Assembly: GCA_019414265.1 (NCBI GenBank)
Contig: DXMJ01000009.1
Coordinates: forward strand, 1-64,000
Source: Collinsella sp.
Lineage (GTDB): Bacteria; Actinomycetota; Coriobacteriia; Coriobacteriales; Coriobacteriaceae
Direction of reading: 5' to 3'
DNA length: 64,000 nucleotides
Below, in pieces: positions 41,490-52,067 of this stretch; position 1 is the first letter of the stretch; each line of letters opens with the position of its first letter. The notes beneath the pieces were generated by a model. That model searched no databases and was not told the origin of the DNA. It saw only the letters and a program-made list of their open reading frames with translations. A program made the translations under genes and the position numbers.

Positions 41490-44294
41490 CTATAGCGAAA
41501 CAGCCCCGTTTTTCTTGATACAGGCGAGTATGTTTTTGAGCTTGCTAAAGTCGAGCGGTTTGGGCAGATGGGCGTTCATGCCGGCGTCGTGTGCCGCCTT
41601 GGCGTCTTCGGCAAAGGCGTTGGCGGTGAGCGCGATGATGGGGATGTCGGCCGCATCGGCCTTTTCGCTCAGGCGGATCGCCCGGGTTGCCTCGTAGCCG
41701 TCCATGCCCGGCATCATGATGTCCATCAGGATTGCATCGAAGCTGCCGGCGGGACGACCAACATATAGATCGACCGTTTCGTTGCCGTCGGCGGCGCGAG
41801 TCACGACGATGCCTTCGCTTTCGAGCAGAGCTTGGGCAATCTCGGCATTGAGCTCGTTATCTTCTGCCAAAAGGACGTTCATGCCGGCGAGCGAGCAGCT
41901 GCTTACCTGCGTGTCTGCGCATTCTTTTATCTGAGGGTTCTTGTCGATATCGAGCGGAATCCGGACGTCAAACGTACTCCCCACGCCAACCTCACTCGAA
42001 ATCTCAATCGTGCCGCCCATCATATCGATGAGCGATTTGACGATAGACATGCCAATGCCGGTTCCTTGGAACTTGCTGCGCGCATCGTCGCCTTCCTGGG
42101 CAAACGGCTCGTAAATGTGTGCCAAAAACTCGGATGTCATACCAATGCCGGTATCCGAGACGCTAAAGCAAAACACGGCGTGCTCGTCGTCGACCGGTTT
42201 GATGGTCGATGAGAACGTGACGGTGCCTCCGTGCTTGTTGTACTTGATGCTGTTGTCGAGCAGGTTGACAAGGATCTGCCGAATATGGGTGGGGCTGCCG
42301 ATCATATATTGGTCGACAGCGTAGGGCTCGCTGGTGTCGAGCATGGTTATGCCGCGGTCCGATGCGCGGAGCTTGCACAGTACGAGCGCATTGTCGCACA
42401 GCTCTTTAAGGTTGAATGACTCGTGCTCGAGCGTCACTTTGCGCTCCTCGATCCTGCCCATCTCGAGGATGTCGTTAATCAGTGACAGCAGGTGATTGGC
42501 GGCAACGCGCGCCTTGGCGCGGCTTTCGCGGGCGACCTGCATGTCGCCTTCTCTCAATTCCTCAATTTCGATAAGGCCCAGGATGCCGTTGAGCGGCGTG
42601 CGGATGTCGTGGCTCATGCGCGTGAGGAAAGCGGTTTTGGCGGCGTTGGCGGCATCGGCTTTCTGCCGTTCCTCCTGTGCGCGGTAAAGCGACCAGACAA
42701 GGATGACGATGCCGGTGAGCAAAATGCAGATGACGACTGCCGCAATGACGATGCGGTTGCGGTAGAGAAGTCGGAACGCATCCGATTCTTGCGCCGAGTA
42801 CGATGTGGGGAAATAGCTGTTTGCAGAGAGCGATTCACCTGCATTGACGATGCCCTTATTGATGATTCCCAGCAGCTCGGGCTTGCCGCGCGAAATTAAA
42901 CACGATAGTTGTGCCGTGTTGGTGAGTTCCTGTGTTTCGAAATCCTCGATGTCGTAGATGTCGCGGAGAGTTTCCAGGCGCGTGCTGGGGACAATGATGC
43001 AACGTGCCTTCCCCTCATTGAGGGCTTTGAGCACCTCGCCGTCATTCGAGTACTCGGTTACCGTTGCGTTCGGAAAGAGACTTTCGAGCTCAAAACGGTT
43101 AACGATTGTGCTCTTTGTACAAGCGATGTTCTTAAGGTCGCTGTTCAGGTTTTTGCCACTGTGAATGGCGGTCAGCGAAACCGTTCCCATCGAGTTTGAC
43201 TGGATGACTCCTGTCTGCTCGGCGAGCCAGTAGTCGCGAAACAATGGCAGGGCGACATCGATGGTTCCGTTGGAAAGGGCTTTGATCATTTGCCTGTTGT
43301 TCGAGAGTGCGATTGTTTTGACCGTAATACCAAACTTGTCGTGCAACGTCGTTGCAAGCGAGGCGAGCGATCCTTCCATCTCGCCGTCGTCATTTTGCGT
43401 GCAGTAAGGAAGTTGGTTTTTAAGATAGCCGAGCGTGATGGTATTGCCGTTTGCTTTGAGCCAGGTGGTCTCGGGGCCGGTGAGCGATGACGAGCCACTG
43501 TTTTGGGTCGAGTAACTCGATTTGACTTCCTCGTTATAGCGCGGGTTATCGCGGGCGATGGTCGTCATGGCGGCGTTGATGTCGTTCATCAGATCGGGGC
43601 GGCTTTTGGGAACGGCAAAATAGTAGTCGCTCGAGCCTACGTAGAACATGGGTGACGCATCGGGCGACGAAATGGTATCGTTCATGATGACGGCGTCGAC
43701 CTCGCCGTCTGCAAGCGCCTCAAAGAGGGCACTGCCGGTGTCGATTTCTTTATAGGTGCAGGTGACGCCTTCGTCGGCGAGCCACTGCTGGCCGACGATA
43801 GTTTGCATAACGCCAGAGTTGCAGCCGATGGTGAGGCCTTGGAGCGCCTGGGGGTCACCCTTGGCCAGATCGTCGCGGTCGGGCCTGGCGTAGATGTAGT
43901 AGCGCTCGGTGCCCTCGGGGTTCGAGGAAAAGAGCAGCTTCTGCTCGCGCTCTGCCGAATACGAGATGTTGGGCATGAGGTCGATTTCGCCTGCTTCGAG
44001 CATGTCCATAAGCTCGGAGAAGGTGCCGCTAACGTATTCGTATTGCCAGCCCTTTGTGTAATACGAGAGGGTCTGGAGGTACTCGTAGCCCCACCCCGAG
44101 AGTCGCTCGCCCGGCATGCCTTCCTGGAAGCCTTTGTTGTTGACGAGCCAGCCAACGCGGACCGTCTTGACCTGCTGGTCGGAGTCGGCGGCAAAGGCGG
44201 GAGCGGGCATGACGGCGCTCAGTATGGCGAGCGCGGCAAGCGCGACGGCCAGGGTGCGATATAGAGCCAAGCGAAAGACAGCGGAAGGTTTCAC
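41490..44294 (-). CDS. BvgS/EvgS-like hybrid sensor histidine kinase
   Basis: 934 residues. GTG 44294 is chosen because AGGA lies six bases upstream and the signal peptide then starts VKPSAVFRLALYRTL and ends at PAFA. Two extracytoplasmic SBP_bac_3 domains (about 45-260 and 275-490) are followed by a membrane helix (511-535), HisKA with MSHDIRTPLN (His about 562), HATPase_c (LVNLLDNSIKYN; DTGIGM; FQGTGIGMSIV) and a receiver domain with Asp in ILMDIMMPGMDG (about 853). No separate Hpt domain is seen. It senses a solute outside the cell and relays phosphate to an unknown regulator; none is adjacent. Confidence 0.92.
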   Translation of the reverse strand: MKPSAVFRLALYRTLAVALAALAILSAVMPAPAFAADSDQQVKTVRVGWLVNNKGFQEGMPGERLSGWGYEYLQTLSYYTKGWQYEYVSGTFSELMDMLEAGEIDLMPNISYSAEREQKLLFSSNPEGTERYYIYARPDRDDLAKGDPQALQGLTIGCNSGVMQTIVGQQWLADEGVTCTYKEIDTGSALFEALADGEVDAVIMNDTISSPDASPMFYVGSSDYYFAVPKSRPDLMNDINAAMTTIARDNPRYNEEVKSSYSTQNSGSSSLTGPETTWLKANGNTITLGYLKNQLPYCTQNDDGEMEGSLASLATTLHDKFGITVKTIALSNNRQMIKALSNGTIDVALPLFRDYWLAEQTGVIQSNSMGTVSLTAIHSGKNLNSDLKNIACTKSTIVNRFELESLFPNATVTEYSNDGEVLKALNEGKARCIIVPSTRLETLRDIYDIEDFETQELTNTAQLSCLISRGKPELLGIINKGIVNAGESLSANSYFPTSYSAQESDAFRLLYRNRIVIAAVVICILLTGIVILVWSLYRAQEERQKADAANAAKTAFLTRMSHDIRTPLNGILGLIEIEELREGDMQVARESRAKARVAANHLLSLINDILEMGRIEERKVTLEHESFNLKELCDNALVLCKLRASDRGITMLDTSEPYAVDQYMIGSPTHIRQILVNLLDNSIKYNKHGGTVTFSSTIKPVDDEHAVFCFSVSDTGIGMTSEFLAHIYEPFAQEGDDARSKFQGTGIGMSIVKSLIDMMGGTIEISSEVGVGSTFDVRIPLDIDKNPQIKECADTQVSSCSLAGMNVLLAEDNELNAEIAQALLESEGIVVTRAADGNETVDLYVGRPAGSFDAILMDIMMPGMDGYEATRAIRLSEKADAADIPIIALTANAFAEDAKAAHDAGMNAHLPKPLDFSKLKNILACIKKNGAVSL

Positions 44295-44380
44295 ATGAAA
44301 TCCTATCGAGTTGAGACAGTTTCGCATAAGGATACCAGCTCAGCCTGCCCATTCAGCCGCCGCACCGCTAAACGGTTAGG

Positions 44381-44436
44381 TAGTCATTGGGGACGTTCTT
44401 AAATGACTAGTCGTTTAAGAACGTCCCCAATGACTA
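44381..44436. repeat. Palindrome family B, copy 2 (perfect 23-bp arms)
   Basis: The 23-bp arms (44381-44403 and 44414-44436) are exact complements and include TAGTCATTGGGGACGTTCTT. The 10-nt centre contains GACTAGTC. It lies in the divergent space between the hybrid kinase and the potassium-channel gene. Confidence 0.92.
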
Positions 44437-44507
44437 GTTCCGTTTGCGGGGGAGGCGTGGGACAATACCGAGCGAATGTGATGGGGCGTCTGGGAAAAGG
44501 GGTCGCG

Positions 44508-44933
44508 ATGAACAAGTTGAGGACGCTTGCCGATGTGCTGCGACAGGCTGGCTTTGCGCGTATCACGGGCCTGTTTCTAATCTTTTACCTGTTGTGCTCG
44601 ACGGCCGTCTGGCTGTCCGAGCCTACGACCCTCACCTTTGGCGATGGACTTTGGTTTAGCTTTGAGACGGTCTCGACCATCGGCTTTGGCGATATCCCGG
44701 CCGAAACGCCGGTTGCCCGCGCGATTACCGTTGTCCTGAGCGTCATCAGCATTTTCTACATCGCCATGCTTACGGGCGTGGCGGTGAACTACTGCAACAC
44801 GCTCATCAAGATGCGCCAAAAGGACACCATGGCGCGCTTTATGGACGATCTTGAGCGTTTGGAAGAGCTCGATCGTGACGAGCTTGCCGACCTATCGCGC
44901 CGCGTGCGCGAATATCGCCGACGCCAACGCTAG
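44508..44933 (+). CDS. Two-helix potassium channel (Ion_trans_2)
   Basis: 141 residues. Two membrane helices (about 17-35 and 77-100) enclose a pore loop with selectivity filter STIGFGD (consensus TVGYGD; GFG variants occur), followed by a charged coiled tail (DLERLEELDRDELADLSRRVREY). It would form tetramers and pass K+. There is no RCK domain, so gating is not evident. ATG 44508 has AAAAGGGG five bases upstream; ATG 44481 in frame is less well placed. A LOG-family gene follows 36 bp downstream. Confidence 0.88.
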   Translation: MNKLRTLADVLRQAGFARITGLFLIFYLLCSTAVWLSEPTTLTFGDGLWFSFETVSTIGFGDIPAETPVARAITVVLSVISIFYIAMLTGVAVNYCNTLIKMRQKDTMARFMDDLERLEELDRDELADLSRRVREYRRRQR

Positions 44934-44969
44934 AACGGGCGCCGCGCGTCACGACGAGGGGGACTGAAT

Positions 44970-45503
44970 ATGAATATCACGGTATACCTGGGTGCCAGCG
45001 TTGGTAACGACCCGGCATTTCTGCCTGCGGTGCAAGAACTGGGCAACTGGATTGGCGCCAACGGGCGCGCGCTGGTATACGGCGGGTCCAAATCGGGCCT
45101 GATGGGTGTGCTCGCCGATAGCGTGCTCGATGCTGGCGGTAATGTGACGGGTGTGGAGCCGAGCTTTTTTATCGAGGCCGAGTTTCAGCACGAGGGCATC
45201 GACGACCTCATCGTGACAAGCGACATGGCCGAGCGCAAGGCCAAGATGATCGAGCTCGGCGATGCGTTCATCGCCTTCCCGGGTGGCACGGGCACGCTCG
45301 AGGAGATTGCCGAGGTCATGTCCGCGGTATCGTTGGGGCATCTCGATGCGCCGTGCATTTTGTACAACCTGAACGGTTACTACAACGACCTTAAGGCGCT
45401 GCTCGAGCACATGATTGATAAGGGGCTTTCGAGCCCGAGGCGCCAGCAAGGCATTTACTTTGCCGACGATTTGCGCGAGATTGCCTCGATTATCAACGGA
45501 TAA
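44970..45503 (+). CDS. TIGR00730/LOG-family nucleotide phosphoribohydrolase
   Basis: 177 residues, Rossmann-type fold of the lysine decarboxylase/LOG group: VYGGSKSGLMGVLAD (nucleotide site) and the signature FPGGTGTLEEIAEV with the catalytic Glu. Members cleave nucleoside 5'-monophosphates, including cytokinin precursors, to the base and ribose 5-phosphate; the bacterial role is often general nucleotide salvage. GAGGGGG lies before ATG. Likely cotranscribed with the potassium channel. Confidence 0.92.
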   Translation: MNITVYLGASVGNDPAFLPAVQELGNWIGANGRALVYGGSKSGLMGVLADSVLDAGGNVTGVEPSFFIEAEFQHEGIDDLIVTSDMAERKAKMIELGDAFIAFPGGTGTLEEIAEVMSAVSLGHLDAPCILYNLNGYYNDLKALLEHMIDKGLSSPRRQQGIYFADDLREIASIING

Positions 45504-45628
45504 GTCTTGAGCCTGTCCTGCCGTGGTTCCCAGTGGCTCCGTCTACAGCGCAGACGGTTGGCTTGTCTGGGCCACACTCGCTCTACAATAAAACGTAACT
45601 ATGTCGACTTTGACCGCGGGAGGACCCG

Positions 45629-46930
45629 ATGGATAACCTTGCCAAACCCACAAACCGCGCGCTGTTTTTAGTGAGCGTTGCCGTGACCGGTGCGTTCGCA
45701 GGTGCCGCGGTCTGGCTGTTCTTTTTTGCGATGGAGCACGGTATCGACTATCTATGGACCGAGATCCCGCATATGCTGGGCGTCGCTTCGCCCGAGCTCG
45801 TAAGCGGCCCGTTCGGCTTTCTGCCGTACCCGTTTTTCGTCTGCCTCCTGGGCGGCCTGCTGATCGGTCTGTACGAAAAGCTTACGGGCACCAAGACCGA
45901 TGACCTCAACCAGGTGATGGCTAAGGTTAAGCAAGACGGGTGCTACCCGTACGACAACCTTGGCAAGCTTTCGCTCGCGGCATTGCTGCCGCTGCTGTTT
46001 GGTGGAAGTATTGGACCGGAGGCCGGCCTGACCGGCGTTATCGCGGGCCTGTGCAGCTGGGTCGGCGACCGCATGCGTCGCTTTGGCGCCGAGTTTAGGC
46101 AGCTCACGCTGCTGGGTACTCAGGCTGCCCTGACGGCGCTCTTCACCGCGCCCGTGTTTGGCTTTGTGGCACCGCTCGCCGGTAGCGCCGACGGCCAGGG
46201 CGCTAATGACGATGAGTCCGCGTCCGATGAGATCACGATCAAGCTTCCCAAGGCGCAAAAGACCGTGGTCTACGGCATTGCGATTGCCGGCGGTCTGGGT
46301 ACCTACCTGCTGCTTGGCCAGCTTGTGGGCGGCGGCATGGGCATGCCCAGGTTCGAGTCCGCCGAGGTGGGCAACCTGGAGCTTGCCTGGCTCATTCCTC
46401 TGTCGCTGATCGGAACAATCTGCGGCTGGCTGTACTTTGTCTCGGAGCACGCGAGCGAAGCGCTTGTCCATGCCATAGGGGAGCGCCCTGTCGTCAAGGC
46501 GATGCTGGCCGGTCTGGCGCTCGCCATCTGCGGAACGGTCCTGCCCTACACCATGTTTGCCGGTGAGACCCAGGCCGATGTGCTCATGGAGACCTATCTG
46601 ACCATTCCCGCTGGCGTGCTTATCGCAACCGGTCTTGTCAAAGCCATGCTGACTCCGGCCCTCATCAACCTTGGTTGGCGCGGCGGCCACTTCTTCCCGG
46701 TTATCTTTTCGGGCGTAAGTCTGGGCTATGGCCTTGCCGTCCTCACCGGCGCAGATCCGGTCTTTTGCGTCGCCGTCTGCACGGCATCGACGATGGGTGC
46801 GGTCATGCGTCAGCCGGTCATGGTCGTGGGCCTGCTGCTCATGTGTTTCCCACTCAAGGGTATCGTCTGCATGATCATCGCCGCAGTCATCGCAGCGGGC
46901 ATTCCGCTGCCCAAGCTGCTACGCAAGTAG
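45629..46930 (+). CDS. ClC-family chloride channel or transporter
   Basis: 433 residues with ten or more hydrophobic segments. Signature: GGSIGPEAGLTG (about 128-139) for the selectivity region, and GWRGGHFFPVIFSG (about 350-363). The GSIGPEAG motif places it in the CLC superfamily, in the divergent group without the proton-gate features I could confirm. A cytosolic insertion (DGQGANDDESASDE, about 190-205) is acidic. There are no CBS domains. GGGAGG lies five bases before ATG. Monocistronic. Confidence 0.87.
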   Translation: MDNLAKPTNRALFLVSVAVTGAFAGAAVWLFFFAMEHGIDYLWTEIPHMLGVASPELVSGPFGFLPYPFFVCLLGGLLIGLYEKLTGTKTDDLNQVMAKVKQDGCYPYDNLGKLSLAALLPLLFGGSIGPEAGLTGVIAGLCSWVGDRMRRFGAEFRQLTLLGTQAALTALFTAPVFGFVAPLAGSADGQGANDDESASDEITIKLPKAQKTVVYGIAIAGGLGTYLLLGQLVGGGMGMPRFESAEVGNLELAWLIPLSLIGTICGWLYFVSEHASEALVHAIGERPVVKAMLAGLALAICGTVLPYTMFAGETQADVLMETYLTIPAGVLIATGLVKAMLTPALINLGWRGGHFFPVIFSGVSLGYGLAVLTGADPVFCVAVCTASTMGAVMRQPVMVVGLLLMCFPLKGIVCMIIAAVIAAGIPLPKLLRK

Positions 46931-47018
46931 CGCGGTAGCGTACGCCGGGGACATGCCGTTTGCCGCGGATTTGTGGGGAGGGGGCGATCACGCCCTTCGT
47001 GGATCAAGACTCGCGTGC

Positions 47019-47717
47019 TTACAGGTCGCGTGCCCGATAGACCTTGGTGCTGACGGTGCAGCTGATTGCACATAGCGCGAGGGCAAGTGCGGCGATGCCT
47101 GCACACAGACAGCCCAGAACGGCAGGGTCGGGGTTCGCCCCGGCAATCGACATGAGCCAGTTGCTGATGGGGTTGGAGGAGCTCAGTGCGGCCATGGCAA
47201 GGCATCCGAGCAGGGCAAACAGGCCAACGGATAGGCGCAGCGCCTCCATGTGTCCAAATCGAAAGAACAGCGGCTGTGCCAAAAACACCATCATGAGGGA
47301 GATGAGCATCGATGCTGCCGAGGCGATTGCGATTTCAAAGACCGTCTGTCCCGTCGAAGGAATGCCCGCGCCATTGAAGAGCGGGATGGAGGCGATGCTC
47401 AAAAGCGTAGCTGCACATGCCATGAGGGCGGAGAAGACAATAACGCTCAGGTAGCGTGCGCAGATGATGTCTTTACGCGAGAGAGACAGCGTTGCGCGAT
47501 AGCGCTCCCAACCGTTTTGATTGTCGAAGCCGGCCAGCGAGCTCATGACCATGATGGGTGACATGGCACTGACCGCGCAGGCGCCAGCGCTCATGCCGGA
47601 ATCGCCGTCCGATGCGTTGGCAAGGGTCAGCACGACGAATATGAACAGGCCGACGCCCGCGATGCTCGGGACGAGCGTGCGAACGATAGCGAGCTCGGAC
47701 ATAAAGGCGCGTTTCAT
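47019..47717 (-). CDS. ABC transporter permease (ABC-2 type)
   Basis: 232 residues with six hydrophobic segments, typical of small ABC-2 permeases. It starts with ATGA overlap on the upstream ATPase gene, so the two are translated together. With the GntR-type repressor upstream the order is regulator-ATPase-permease, as in YtrABC-like operons induced by cell-wall antibiotics or stress. Substrate unknown. Confidence 0.85.
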   Translation of the reverse strand: MKRAFMSELAIVRTLVPSIAGVGLFIFVVLTLANASDGDSGMSAGACAVSAMSPIMVMSSLAGFDNQNGWERYRATLSLSRKDIICARYLSVIVFSALMACAATLLSIASIPLFNGAGIPSTGQTVFEIAIASAASMLISLMMVFLAQPLFFRFGHMEALRLSVGLFALLGCLAMAALSSSNPISNWLMSIAGANPDPAVLGCLCAGIAALALALCAISCTVSTKVYRARDL

Positions 47718-48595
47718 TTCGAAGCCCCTTTCAGCATGAGGCGCAGATAGTCGTCAATGGTTGCCCGATCGCAGGGAATCTCGGGGAAGGCCTCGAGCGT
47801 TTCGCGACGGTTGGGCACGAGCACGTCCACGCTATAGGCGTGGTGGGCGGCACGGGCACCTTCGACGCAAGCCATAAGCTCGGCGGCCTGTGCTTGGGTG
47901 CAGTGGGCGATGCCGGCGCGGTCGGTAATGTCCTCGCGCGGCAGATCAAACACAATCGAACCGTTATCGATGCAGATGATGCGGTCGGCGGCACGATCGA
48001 GGTCGGACGTAATGTGGCTCGAGAGCAGCACGCTGTGCTGGCCGTCGGCGACAAAGGCAAGCAGCTCATCGAGCAGCTCCTCGCGTGCCATGGGATCGAG
48101 GCCCGCGGTGGCTTCGTCCAAAACGAGCAGCTTGGCATTGTGGCTGAGTGCACAGGCAAGCTGCAGTTTCATGCCCATGCCGCGGGAGAGGTCCTTGACC
48201 TTTGTCTTGGGATCGAGGCCAAATCGGTTGATGAATCCGGCGAACGTTTCGCGGTCCCATGTGGGGTACGTCGGGCCTACGAGCGACTCGATCTGGCCCA
48301 CCCTGAGCGTGGAGGGGAAGGGGCACGTGTCCAGGACAAGACCGACGCGGGAGCGTAGATGGCGTTGCGATTCATCGGGCGCGTCGGCGCCACAGCGCTG
48401 CCCAAACAGGTGCACCTCGCCGGCATCGAGCTTTATAAGCCCGAGCGCGGCGCGAATGGTCGTTGTCTTGCCGGCGCCGTTTGCGCCTACAAAGCCAACG
48501 ATCTGGCCGGGCTCCACAGCGAGCGTGACGTCGCGTAGTGAAAAGCGGTCGCTCACACGGCGTGAGATGCCTTTGAGTTCTAAAAGGTTTTGCAT
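47714..48595 (-). CDS. ABC transporter ATP-binding protein
   Basis: 293 residues. Walker A is GANGAGKTT (about 36-44), the ABC signature LSRGMGMKLQ, Walker B LLVLDEATAGLDP, and the switch histidine in SSHITSD. The signature lacks the usual SGGQ (here SRGM), as in many ABC-2 drug or lantibiotic-type exporters. AAAGAAAGG lies seven bases before ATG. Middle gene of the GntR-ATPase-permease operon. Confidence 0.92.
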   Translation of the reverse strand: MQNLLELKGISRRVSDRFSLRDVTLAVEPGQIVGFVGANGAGKTTTIRAALGLIKLDAGEVHLFGQRCGADAPDESQRHLRSRVGLVLDTCPFPSTLRVGQIESLVGPTYPTWDRETFAGFINRFGLDPKTKVKDLSRGMGMKLQLACALSHNAKLLVLDEATAGLDPMAREELLDELLAFVADGQHSVLLSSHITSDLDRAADRIICIDNGSIVFDLPREDITDRAGIAHCTQAQAAELMACVEGARAAHHAYSVDVLVPNRRETLEAFPEIPCDRATIDDYLRLMLKGASK

Positions 48596-48618
48596 GGTAT
48601 AGCCTTTCTTTCAGATGG

Positions 48619-48999
48619 CTACTGCATGGTTTCGGGGGCTACCAGGTCGAGCATCTCGTGCAGTTTGTCGCGCGTGACGCCCAGGGTTTCGGCTTGGCTC
48701 GCCGCTTTCGCAAGTAGCTCTTCGATATGGCAGAGCTGGTTTTCGCGCAAGAGTTCCTGGTTGCCCTCGGCGACAAAGCAGCCCTTGCCCTGCACGGTGC
48801 AGATAAACCCGAGTTGCTCTAGGTCGGCGTAGGCGCGCTTGGTGGTGATGACGCTCACGCCAAGATCGCTCGCGAGCGCACGGATGCTGGGGAGTTTGGC
48901 TCCCGCAGTGAGCGTGCCCGAAAGGATTTGAGCTTTGACCTGCGAGGATATCTGTTCGTAGATGGGCTTATCGCTCGAATTGGATAGGATGATGTCCAC
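48619..48999 (-). CDS. GntR-family (YtrA subfamily) regulator
   Basis: 126 residues from GTG 48999 (GGGAG five bases upstream). The N-terminal winged helix (PIYEQISSQVKAQILSGTL, KLPSIRALASDLGVSVITTKRAYADLE) is followed by a short helical tail, the YtrA layout. Such proteins repress their own ABC-transporter operon. The palindrome GTGTATATA/TATATACAC at 49027-49060 overlaps the -10 of its promoter and is the probable operator. Confidence 0.92.
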   Translation of the reverse strand: MDIILSNSSDKPIYEQISSQVKAQILSGTLTAGAKLPSIRALASDLGVSVITTKRAYADLEQLGFICTVQGKGCFVAEGNQELLRENQLCHIEELLAKAASQAETLGVTRDKLHEMLDLVAPETMQ

Positions 49000-49026
49000 A
49001 GCGGCTCCCTAGCTGTTGGGCTACAC

Positions 49027-49077
49027 GTGTATATAACCGGTAAGCACAGTATATATACACTATGCACAGTTATGCAA
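49027..49077 (-). promoter_or_regulatory. GntR operon promoter and operator
   Basis: On the minus strand TTGCAT (49077-49072), an 18-bp spacer and TATACT (49053-49048). The inverted repeat GTGTATATA (49027-49035) and TATATACAC (49052-49060) overlaps the -10. This arrangement fits autorepression by the YtrA-type protein. Confidence 0.7.
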
Positions 49078-49123
49078 GAGCTAAATGTGGAATAGACCAT
49101 CGGCGCCGCGCTTGCTCCAAAAC

Positions 49124-49422
49124 AATCTCAATCTGTAACATCTGGGTCCGTTTTTGGTCGCCAGCTGTTACAGATTGAGATGTTATTTTCCCGCCTGCCT
49201 ATTTGTCTCAATCTGTAACAGTAAGAGTCGATTTGCGCGGCTAGATGTTACAGAACGAGACATTGGCTGCCTGCCTTTCCGTTTATCTCGATTTGTAACA
49301 GCTAGACCCAATTTGGGCGGTCAGGTGTTACAGATTGAGATTGTGCCGGCGGACAAGTTCGTTTGTCTCAATCTGTAACACCTGGATCCGTTTTGGGTCG
49401 CCTGCTGTTACAGATTGAGACA
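49124..49422. repeat. Four hairpin units with an exact 80-bp period
   Basis: Left arms end at 49140, 49220, 49300 and 49380, and right arms begin at 49166, 49246, 49326 and 49406: a strict 80-bp step. Arms are variants of ATCTCAATCTGTAACA and its complement TGTTACAGATTGAGAT. Each unit encloses a 25-nt inner segment of the same length but changing sequence that can itself fold (for example GACCC-AATTT-GGG). Units are separated by about 22 nt of T- and GCCTGCC-rich sequence. It occupies the divergent region between the GntR operon and prfC. It is not a CRISPR: the unit is palindromic throughout and the inner parts are related. Confidence 0.9.
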
Positions 49423-49565
49423 GTCTGCTGCAGAATACTTCCGATAACTAGCCGTTCACGCTCTGACTGATGAATTTGTCCTGATAGGCGCCCTAGAGCG
49501 GGATTTCGCGGCTACAATAGTGCGGTTACATCGACGTAATGCACTCAATGCAAGAAAGGATCCGC

Positions 49566-51179
<1,614 letters not shown>

Positions 51180-51280
51180 TGCACCGGCGCGGTGGTCCTG
51201 TGGGATTGCCGCGCCGTTTGCTTGCCTGCCGCCGTATGAGCGGCTATCATACCCACCGTCGCCTCAAGACCGTGGCGGTC

Positions 51281-51329
51281 GAGCAGTTCGGGTCCGATAT
51301 CCTGCTCGTTAAACCTAAAACCAAAGGAG
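51281..51329 (+). promoter_or_regulatory. PreQ1-I riboswitch-like leader
   Basis: A short hairpin (GAGCAG...CTGCTC) holds a loop starting UUC and ending AUC, followed by an A-rich tail, GTTAAACCTAAAACC, that runs into the AAAGGAG ribosome site. This is the compact preQ1-I layout: P1 stem, GUUC-type loop, AUCC 3' side, and a tail that can pair back with the loop (GGGU with ACCU). It sits directly before a VUT/YhhQ-type gene, the known preQ0/preQ1 uptake family. Ligand binding would hide the ribosome site. Confidence 0.6.
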
Positions 51330-51335
51330 TACATA

Positions 51336-52058
51336 ATGATCAAGAAGGTCATGGAGGACTACAAGGTCCTGTTGCGGAGCATTCCCGCGGCAACGGTTTC
51401 GCTGTTTATCGTGAGCGTTATCATGATGAACCTGCTGGCCAACAAAGAACTTATCAGCCTGCCGTATCTGGCACTCGACTGCGGCTTTGTGGTGAGTTGG
51501 GTCTCTTTTTTGTGCCAGGACATGATCTGCAAGCGCTTTGGCGCCAAGGCATCCATCAAAATCTCTATCCTTGCGCTGGCGGTCAACCTGGCCGTAAGCC
51601 TGTGCTTTTGGGCATGCTCGCTCACGCCCGGTATGTGGGGCGCCTACTACGACACGGGCATGATCGAGGTCAACACTGCCCTTAACGCCACCATCGGCGG
51701 CACCTGGTACGTGGTGTTTGGATCTTCGCTCGCCATGCTCGTTTCTGCCGTGGTTAACTCCACGCTCAACCAGTCGCTCGGCCGCATGCTCAAAAAGAAT
51801 AACTTTGCGAGCTTTGCCTTCCGCTCCTATGTGTCTACGGGTGTTGGCCAGTTTATCGACAACCTGGTGTTTGCCATTGTAGTGAGCCACACGTTCTTTG
51901 GTTGGACCTGGGTGCAGGTCCTTATGTGCTCGCTGACCGGCGCTGTTGCCGAGCTGCTGTGCGAGGTCTTCCTGAGCCCCGTGGGCTACAAGGTCGTGCG
52001 TGGCTGGGAGCGCGAGAATGTGGGCGCCGAGTACCTCGAGCGCCACGCAACCGCCTAA
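51336..52058 (+). CDS. VUT-family queuosine-precursor transporter
   Basis: 240 residues, six membrane helices. The family pattern (LLANKELISLPYLALDCGFVVSW, an early Asp and Cys) matches DUF165/YhhQ-like (VUT) proteins, which import preQ0 or preQ1 for queuosine. The preQ1-I-like leader upstream supports this assignment. AAAGGAG lies six bases before ATG. An SDR gene follows 9 bp after the stop. Confidence 0.85.
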   Translation: MIKKVMEDYKVLLRSIPAATVSLFIVSVIMMNLLANKELISLPYLALDCGFVVSWVSFLCQDMICKRFGAKASIKISILALAVNLAVSLCFWACSLTPGMWGAYYDTGMIEVNTALNATIGGTWYVVFGSSLAMLVSAVVNSTLNQSLGRMLKKNNFASFAFRSYVSTGVGQFIDNLVFAIVVSHTFFGWTWVQVLMCSLTGAVAELLCEVFLSPVGYKVVRGWERENVGAEYLERHATA

Positions 52059-52067
52059 GGAGCAGAT

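Noticed and set aside
41490..44294. Start of the hybrid kinase at the upstream ATG 44327
   Set aside because: No ribosome site there; GTG 44294 has AGGA six bases upstream and begins a normal signal peptide.
49124..49422. CRISPR array
   Set aside because: Units are palindromic over most of their length, inner segments are related to each other, and no cas genes are nearby.
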